Shown in pieces: positions 59,572-64,000 of a stretch of 64,000 nucleotides of DNA; positions within the stretch are counted from its first letter, which is position 1, and each line of letters opens with the position of its first letter. Origin of the DNA: an uncultured Lachnospiraceae bacterium (GTDB lineage: Bacteria; Bacillota; Clostridia; Lachnospirales; Lachnospiraceae); contig CAJTTO010000002.1 of NCBI GenBank assembly GCA_910579275.1, forward strand, positions 121,204 through 185,203, in the 5' to 3' direction. The position numbers and the translations under genes are program-made. The notes below the pieces were generated by a model. That model made no database searches. It was not told the DNA's origin and was given only the letters and a program-made list of their open reading frames with translations.

Positions 59572-61251
59572 TTATGGAAGCTCCTCTACAGTGTCGTTCG
59601 GTTTATCGAGACCTGTGACAGCTGACTGCATCTGAAGATTTTCTGTAATGCCATGGTTGATTTGGCTATTCTGCTCGATTTCTTGCGTGCGGCGGTCGAA
59701 TTCGGCATCACCTTCATGAAGCGCAGTGACGGAGGTGATGTCGCCGAGACGGCTGCGCACGATGGTAATGTCAACATCGCCCTCCGGCTGCGAAAAGTAT
59801 CGTCCCAGCATTTTGTCAGAATATGTGCGGATTGTCTCGCCGTTGTAGAGCATCATATCATTTTCTGCGTTCTTGCGGTTAAGCCCCCATTTTGCGTATT
59901 CCGCAAACATATCCTCGCGATTCAGGCAGAGTGAGATGTCAAGTGCAAATGCATTTTTTTCCACATGAAATTCATCAGCAAGTGCAGTTAAAATGTTCTG
60001 TTCCAGTATATCAGGGTCATTTGTGGCATCTTTTGCCAGCACGTCAAAGATGATAAGGCTGGCTCTTTTTTCAGCATTTTCCCCCAATGAAATTCCCCTT
60101 GCCAGCGATGCACGAACACCCCAGCGGCTGGCACTGCTGCTGCAGAATGAAGACAGATAGGTTTGGAAAGGCGCCTGCCCGCCTGTGGCAAAAGCGATGG
60201 AGCTGCTCAGCACAAGGCAGACGGAGAATGCCAGCAGAAAAGCGGAAGCTTTCCTGTAGTGCACGATATTCTGGATGCGTTTCTCCACCTCTGTCTTGGA
60301 AAAGGCACTGTAGAGCAGTGCAGGGTGGTTTCCTGTGATTGCCATGGTCAGCAGACTAAACGCATAACTTTTTCGGGATTCGTCGTCGTACTGCCTTAGC
60401 ACTGCTTCATCGCAGGCTGACTCCAAATCAGATGCAAGACATTTTGCCATGATCCAGACAAGCGGATTGTACCAGTGTGCGCAGAGTGTGATGAGCATTG
60501 CAAATTTCACCCAGTTGTCTTTCCTGCGGATATGCATTGTCTCATGGCAGAGAATATGGCGTAAAAGTTCCGTGTTGGAAAAATCTATTCGTGTCGGAAG
60601 ATAGATTTTTGGCGCGAGCAGTCCGCATGCCAGCGGGGAAGCAATTTCGTCGTTGGTGAATACCAGAATGTGCCCCATGTCCATATCGCGCAGGAGTGTG
60701 TTGACAGTTTCGTTGTGCTCAATTAGGAGTGAGCCTTTTAGGCGCTTGGCGTATCTGCATTTTTGAAAAAACAGGATGCCGGCAGTGATGAAAATGCCTG
60801 CAAAGCCGGAAAAGAACAGCACCTTGTATACAATATCCGTGCGATAGGGTATATAATGCACAGCGATATCCGTGCCAGAGTAGACTGTTTCTGTAACCTG
60901 CATAATATTGGATGGATTTTCCTTTTCGGCAATAAAGGCAGAGACGGGAGCAGCGGCGGAGTCCGTTCCTGCCACAGCGCCAGCGACTGTGTTTTCCACG
61001 GCAATGCTATCCTCGGCAAATGCCTCCGTAAAAGGGGACGCCATGAACAATTCGGGAACACGCATGCTCAGCGGGCTGCTCAGTGAAAAAGGAATCAGCA
61101 GACGCAGGATAATCCCTGCCCAGAGTACCGGAAAAACAAATTTGGGAAGCTTGTTTTTCAACAGTACGCGCAATAGTAAAACAGCGAGAATCATAATGCT
61201 TCCATAAAATGCCATCAGATAATAAGGCATATTCATTTGAAAATTAAACAT
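59572..61251 (-). CDS. M56 family membrane metalloprotease (BlaR1-like sensor)
   Basis: A 559-residue membrane protein. Three N-terminal helices and a helix at about 148-162 frame the zinc protease domain with His236-Glu-Thr-Met-His240 (CHETMH) and a downstream ESACDE glutamate motif. A further helix at about 337-357 leads to a 200-residue outer domain. That domain is not a penicillin-binding transpeptidase domain, so the sensed ligand is not clearly a beta-lactam. In BlaR1 systems such proteases inactivate BlaI. The start lies 1 nt after the blaI stop (TGAAATG), so they are cotranslated. Confidence 0.88.
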   Translation of the reverse strand: MFNFQMNMPYYLMAFYGSIMILAVLLLRVLLKNKLPKFVFPVLWAGIILRLLIPFSLSSPLSMRVPELFMASPFTEAFAEDSIAVENTVAGAVAGTDSAAAPVSAFIAEKENPSNIMQVTETVYSGTDIAVHYIPYRTDIVYKVLFFSGFAGIFITAGILFFQKCRYAKRLKGSLLIEHNETVNTLLRDMDMGHILVFTNDEIASPLACGLLAPKIYLPTRIDFSNTELLRHILCHETMHIRRKDNWVKFAMLITLCAHWYNPLVWIMAKCLASDLESACDEAVLRQYDDESRKSYAFSLLTMAITGNHPALLYSAFSKTEVEKRIQNIVHYRKASAFLLAFSVCLVLSSSIAFATGGQAPFQTYLSSFCSSSASRWGVRASLARGISLGENAEKRASLIIFDVLAKDATNDPDILEQNILTALADEFHVEKNAFALDISLCLNREDMFAEYAKWGLNRKNAENDMMLYNGETIRTYSDKMLGRYFSQPEGDVDITIVRSRLGDITSVTALHEGDAEFDRRTQEIEQNSQINHGITENLQMQSAVTGLDKPNDTVEELP

Positions 61252-61252
61252 T

Positions 61253-61606
61253 TCATTTTCCCTCCTTAATCATTTTTGCAAGGCGTGCGGCATCTTCCTC
61301 GGAAATTCCTTGGGTTTTTAGGAACGAGGAGAAAAAAAGTTCGCTGGAACCACCATACATTTTGTCAATAAGCTGCTCTGTTTCGCTCTGTGCGACTTCA
61401 TCATGCGTCACGAGTGCCGTGCAGACAAAACCGGGTTCTTCGCGGGCGATGGCGCCCTTGTCAATGCATTTTTTGATGACCGTGTAGGTTGTGTTTTTAT
61501 TCCAGCCAATGCGGTCAAAGAGCACGTCCACAATTTCCTTTGCAGATTTTGGTCCCTGCTCCCACAAAACTTCCATAACTTTCAACTCAGAGTCAAATAG
61601 CTTCAT
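61253..61606 (-). CDS. BlaI/MecI family repressor
   Basis: A 117-residue winged-helix repressor (ELKVMEVLWEQGPKSAKEIVDVL, then NKNTTYTVIKKCIDKG as recognition region). A C-terminal dimer region contains the likely cleavage area. AAAGGAGG precedes the ATG. It represses its own operon with the M56 protease through two operators upstream (61637-61654 and 61667-61684). No beta-lactamase or PBP gene is adjacent, so its regulon is unknown. Confidence 0.93.
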   Translation of the reverse strand: MKLFDSELKVMEVLWEQGPKSAKEIVDVLFDRIGWNKNTTYTVIKKCIDKGAIAREEPGFVCTALVTHDEVAQSETEQLIDKMYGGSSELFFSSFLKTQGISEEDAARLAKMIKEGK

Positions 61607-61636
61607 ATCAGGTACCTCCTTTTTCAGATATGTTAC

Positions 61637-61654
61637 AGACTATTGAAATAGTCT
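61637..61654 (-). promoter_or_regulatory. BlaI operator 1
   Basis: AGACTATTGAAATAGTCT: perfect 7-bp arms AGACTAT and ATAGTCT with a 4-bp centre, about 30 bp before the blaI start. Confidence 0.75.
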
Positions 61655-61666
61655 GGCGTTAAAATA

Positions 61667-61684
61667 AGACTATCACAATAGTCT
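61667..61684 (-). promoter_or_regulatory. BlaI operator 2
   Basis: AGACTATCACAATAGTCT has the same arms, exactly 30 bp (about three helical turns) from operator 1. It covers the -10 and part of the spacer of the promoter. Confidence 0.75.
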
Positions 61685-61695
61685 GAAAAAGTCAA
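61667..61695 (-). promoter_or_regulatory. Promoter of the blaI-M56 operon
   Basis: On the minus strand TTGACT and TAGTCT are 17 nt apart. The weak -10 is part of operator 2. Confidence 0.5.
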
Positions 61696-61786
61696 TTATA
61701 ATTTTTCGTGTTTTTGGTGGACGGAGAAAACGACCTGAAATAAGGGTTTTAAGATTTAGTGTCAGAGCGTGTTTGAAAATTGCAAT

Positions 61787-61823
61787 AAAAAAACCTGTAA
61801 ACAAAATGCTTACAGGTTTTTTT
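61787..61823. terminator. Terminator of tRNA-Trp
   Basis: AAAAACCTGTAA pairs with TTACAGGTTTTT around ACAAAATGC, with A- and T-runs outside, so it works in both directions; it lies 9 nt beyond the tRNA 3' end. Confidence 0.9.
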
Positions 61824-61831
61824 ATTGATAG

Positions 61832-61902
61832 CAGGGGCAGCAAGAATCGAACTCGCGTTGACGGTTTTGGAGACCGCTGTTCTACCGCTGAACTATGCCC
61901 CT
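61832..61902 (-). tRNA. tRNA-Trp (anticodon CCA)
   Basis: On the minus strand the cloverleaf reads: acceptor AGGGGCA/TGCCCCT, D arm GTTC/GAAC, anticodon stem GCGGT/ACCGT with loop CTCCAAA (anticodon CCA), T arm GCGAG/CTTGC with TTCGATT. The discriminator is G. The CCA end is not encoded. Confidence 0.95.
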
Positions 61903-61946
61903 CTAATCAGCTTTCATTACAGTCTATGTAAATTTCTCACTGACGA

Positions 61947-61952
61947 ATTATA
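61947..61952 (-). promoter_or_regulatory. -10 element upstream of tRNA-Trp
   Basis: A perfect TATAAT on the minus strand lies 45 bp before the tRNA; the -35 is poor. Confidence 0.35.
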
Positions 61953-61997
61953 GTGTATCATATACTGAAATAAAAAGCAAGTAAAAAATAAAATATT

Positions 61998-62225
61998 TTA
62001 TTTCATACTATTTTTATTTGCCGCTTTTTTCAGCTGGTACTGAACAATGTATCTCTTTACAATCCTGTCGGTATGTGTCGATACAATATATGTGATTTCG
62101 TCGAGGTTCATTCCGGATTCAAATGCTTTTTGGAGGGCGGCGTCAAAACCTGTTTCGGAAAGCTCCGTGTCAAATGCCGAGGCGGCCTGATTTAGGGTCG
62201 AACGATCATCATTAAAAATACTCAT
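61998..62225 (-). CDS. Small conserved hypothetical protein (75 residues)
   Basis: A soluble 75-residue protein starting at ATG 62225 behind AAAGGAG. It is helical (FDTELSETGFDAALQKAFESGMNLDEITYIV, split over two helices) with a basic tail. It lies upstream of tRNA-Trp on the same strand. I do not recognise a family. Confidence 0.6.
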   Translation of the reverse strand: MSIFNDDRSTLNQAASAFDTELSETGFDAALQKAFESGMNLDEITYIVSTHTDRIVKRYIVQYQLKKAANKNSMK

Positions 62226-62349
62226 GAAAAATCTCCTTTCAAAAAACAACTATTGGTGTAGAACGGTATTGCCGTTCCCAATAAACTTTATTATATCAAG
62301 TTCCTGCCAGATAGTCAAATATAATGTCAGAAAAGTTTGTTTGTTTCGG

Positions 62350-62456
62350 AGTAACAGTCAGGCTTACGATATTCCGCGTGTGAAATTGTCAAAATGCGAC
62401 TTTGGAGCATTTTGTGTGCATCTGGTGTGACAGTGAAGCAGAAGGCTGAACTGTTA
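62350..62456 (+). repeat. Palindromic element bounded by GTAACAG and CTGTTAC
   Basis: The perfect 7-bp ends (62350-62356 and 62450-62456) enclose CAAAATGC/GCATTTTG (62389-62396 with 62406-62413) and the interior AGAAGGCTGAA found before purD and purE. The 350-bp gap 62226-62580 holds no gene. A second GTAACAG occurs at 62466. Confidence 0.55.
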
Positions 62457-62580
62457 CGTTTCTGAGGTAACAGTAACACCGTATATAGGTGAATGGTTGA
62501 GTATGGTTGAGTATACGAAAAAGAACTTGCAACATTAATCATTACATAATATAATATAGGAAAAAAGGGCGGTGATACAT

Positions 62581-63099
62581 ATGGACAATTTGCAAATTTT
62601 GGATATGGCAGGCGCAAGACCCGAACATTCAACAGTGATAGTAAATTTTGTTGCTGCAATAAGAGAGCAATTATTTAATAGTACGTGTTATGTCTTTTCG
62701 GACAATGTACAATATAAATGGCATACAAAGGATGGAGAAGAAAAGACCGTGATTCCAGATGCCTCTATAAATTGCCGCACAAAGACAAGAAAAGGGAATG
62801 TGTTTTTGGATATTCCACGTTTTGTAATGGAAGTTTTAAGCCCTTCTACAGAAAAGTATGATCGAGGAGAAAAGAAAGAACTTTATAGACAACAGGAAAT
62901 TGATGAATACTGGATCGTGGACTGGAAAAAAAAGCAAGTAGAAATATATAATCTTGATTATGATGAAAATGGACAACCACAATATTATTTATGGAAAACA
63001 ATTACAGAAAATAATAAAGATGAATTAAAAATCGTTCATTTTCCTAATTTAAAGATAACGTTTGATAAATTATTTGCTGAAGTTGACATGGAATATTAG
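62581..63099 (+). CDS. Uma2 family putative endonuclease
   Basis: A 172-residue PD-(D/E)XK-fold protein of the Uma2 (DUF820) family. Core motifs are VIPDASI with the catalytic Asp, FVMEVLSPSTEKYDRGEKK with the Glu, and the family ending EYWIVDWKKKQVEIY. Uma2 proteins are abundant in cyanobacteria and scattered elsewhere; their role is unsettled. The gene is visibly AT-richer than its neighbours (many AAA, ATT, AAT codons), which suggests transfer. ATG 62581 follows GGGCGGTGAT. No partner gene is recognisable. Confidence 0.85.
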   Translation: MDNLQILDMAGARPEHSTVIVNFVAAIREQLFNSTCYVFSDNVQYKWHTKDGEEKTVIPDASINCRTKTRKGNVFLDIPRFVMEVLSPSTEKYDRGEKKELYRQQEIDEYWIVDWKKKQVEIYNLDYDENGQPQYYLWKTITENNKDELKIVHFPNLKITFDKLFAEVDMEY

Positions 63100-63469
63100 G
63101 AGGCGATCAGGATTACTATACAACAAAGGGTAAAAGCAGCATGTGACGTTCAGGAGTTTCGAGTCCATCGAGTATCTCTGCCAATGTATGAGCATGCTTA
63201 TTCAGATACGCCAAAATGAAAGCGCAAATTTATTTGGCAGAGTGTCCCGGATATTTGGATAGAGAAAACCGATGGTTTCGACTTGAGATTAGTCTACACC
63301 ATCGGTTTTCTGGCAGATGTAACAACAGGAGTGCCATCTCCGGCAAGGGTCAGTGCATCGGGACTGATTTGTCAAGTGTTTTGGCAAAAAAAGTGGGGGA
63401 TTTTAATAAAAAAGGAATCTGAAAGCCTTATAATTACTGGCTTAAAGATTCCGAGAGGAGGAACGAATA
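63100..63469 (+). other. Gap after the Uma2 gene, no confident gene
   Basis: The stretch holds only short frames without good ribosome sites. One 14-bp hairpin lies at 63263-63311. The first 90 bp can be read as a short peptide without a start and may be a gene remnant, but I cannot name it. Confidence 0.45.
63263..63311 (+). terminator. Possible terminator hairpin after the Uma2 gene
   Basis: AGAAAACCGATGGT and ACCATCGGTTTTCT are perfect 14-bp arms with a 21-nt loop; only a short T-run is included in the 3' arm. Confidence 0.45.
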
Positions 63470-63850
63470 ATGATAGAGAATGAATCCGCTGAGAATTATC
63501 TGGAAACAATATTGATGCTTAGCAAAAGGCTTCCGGTTGTCCGTTCTGTCGACATTGCAAACGAGCTTGGATTCAAGAAGTCAAGCGTCAGCATTGCCAT
63601 GAAAAACCTGAGAGAGAAACAGCATATCACTGTCACGGATGCGGGATTTATCTATCTGACTGATTCGGGGAAGAACATTGCGGAGATGATATATGAACGT
63701 CATGAATTTCTTTCCGAATGGCTGATAAAACTGGGAGTCCCATCAGAAATTGCCATTGAGGATGCCTGCAAAATAGAACATATTCTCAGTAAAGAAAGCT
63801 ATGGGGCAATTAAGGACTTTGTGAAAGTACACCTGTCCGGAGAAGTATAA
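63470..63850 (+). CDS. DtxR/MntR family metal-dependent regulator
   Basis: A 126-residue protein with the DtxR-type winged helix (ENYLETILMLSK, then VDIANELGFKKSSVSIAMKNL) and the helical dimerisation domain with IEDACKIEHILS, where metal ligands Glu and His are expected. It lacks the SH3-like third domain, as in MntR. Fe2+ or Mn2+ is the likely corepressor. A GAGGAGG site precedes the ATG. No transporter gene is visible in the window, so its target is open. Confidence 0.9.
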   Translation: MIENESAENYLETILMLSKRLPVVRSVDIANELGFKKSSVSIAMKNLREKQHITVTDAGFIYLTDSGKNIAEMIYERHEFLSEWLIKLGVPSEIAIEDACKIEHILSKESYGAIKDFVKVHLSGEV

Positions 63851-63864
63851 TAAATGGTTGGGTA

Positions 63865-64000
63865 GTGTCCAAAAACAAACAAAAGCTTGTCTCCTTTCTT
63901 CTGGGAATTGAGAGTGGACAAATTACGACGGCGAATGTGAAGCCTGTGCTGTTTGGAAACAAGGAGAACGATCTGGCATTTGTCTGTGATTCGATTTTTT
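63865..64000 (+). CDS. Possible start of an unidentified gene (cut by the window end)
   Basis: From a GTG at 63865 the frame stays open to the window edge (45 residues: MSKNKQKLVSFLLGIESG, then QITTANVKPVLFGNKENDLA). Residue composition looks protein-like, but the ribosome site (GGGTA) is weak and I do not recognise the family. Confidence 0.35.
   Translation, partial: MSKNKQKLVSFLLGIESGQITTANVKPVLFGNKENDLAFVCDSIF

Noticed and set aside
59572..61606. Calling the M56/BlaI pair a beta-lactam resistance system
   Set aside because: No penicillin-binding sensor domain and no beta-lactamase gene are present.
61832..62580. Integrative element at tRNA-Trp
   Set aside because: No integrase gene and no repeat of the tRNA 3' end were found in the window.
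63216..63483. Two overlapping frames of 66-68 codons before the dtxR-type gene
   Set aside because: They overlap a perfect hairpin, lack ribosome sites and resemble no protein family.

Overview
The window looks like a chromosomal segment of a gut-type, low-to-mid GC, Gram-positive anaerobe of the Lachnospiraceae (Roseburia / Agathobacter / Butyrivibrio-like). The signs are an oxygen-sensitive class III ribonucleotide reductase, ClpC-RadA, a BlaI/M56 pair, an HPr-like protein, several LacI-type sugar regulators, strong AGGAGG ribosome sites and Lachnospiraceae-style lipoproteins. This assignment is inference from gene content and style; no rRNA is present.

Layout. 1-6250: tail of a MATE transporter, a GH2 glycosidase, and a uronate module (uxaC and its LacI regulator on the minus strand, kduI divergent from them, with matching operators in the shared promoter region). 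6300-12760: glycogen/maltodextrin breakdown (isoamylase-type debranching enzyme, lone CheY, MalR-like LacI regulator with a tandem palindromic operator, glycogen phosphorylase). 12800-20340: DNA repair (sbcD-sbcC, then a fused Cas4-like nuclease / XPD-type helicase) with a small HPr-like gene that has lost the catalytic His. 20500-28160: an envelope signalling run (CHASE2 adenylate cyclase, TIM-barrel protein, GAF/HD-GYP c-di-GMP phosphodiesterase, FecR-domain protein, secreted Ig-like protein). 28290-36890: UDP-glucose dehydrogenase, a carbohydrate ABC importer with malQ and a LacI regulator, and a GT2 glycosyltransferase; the importer has a tandem triple operator and a strongly structured intercistronic RNA. 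36975-38530: membrane-anchored GH5 glucanase on the minus strand. 39000-51240: TPR lipoprotein, NrdD with a fused glutaredoxin domain, pyrF-pyrE, small membrane proteins, M29 aminopeptidase and purE-purM-purN-purD. 51250-59560: SH3b transmembrane protein with a 45-bp coding minisatellite, GntR regulator, clpC, a hypothetical gene, radA and an M18 aminopeptidase. 59570-64000: M56/BlaI pair with two operators, tRNA-Trp, a small hypothetical gene, a Uma2-type nuclease in AT-rich DNA, a DtxR/MntR-type regulator and the start of an unidentified gene.

How the genes fit together. Carbon flow is the main theme: extracellular glycans (GH5, GH2), imported oligosaccharides (ABC importer), alpha-glucan turnover (debranching enzyme, phosphorylase, MalQ) and uronates (UxaC, KduI), each with its own LacI regulator and visible operator DNA. 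The purine and pyrimidine genes are only parts of their pathways.

The most unusual signal is not protein coding. Stem-loops with related ends (GTAACAG...CTGTTAC and variants) sit 17-48 nt before the start codons of malQ, nrdD, purE, purD, clpC and the M18 aminopeptidase. In several copies the two stem arms have changed together, which suggests selection on the fold. Related palindromic DNA lies near the TPR gene, the gntR promoter and the Uma2 gene. A second candidate RNA, a 71-nt three-way junction, lies between the ABC binding-protein gene and its permease genes.
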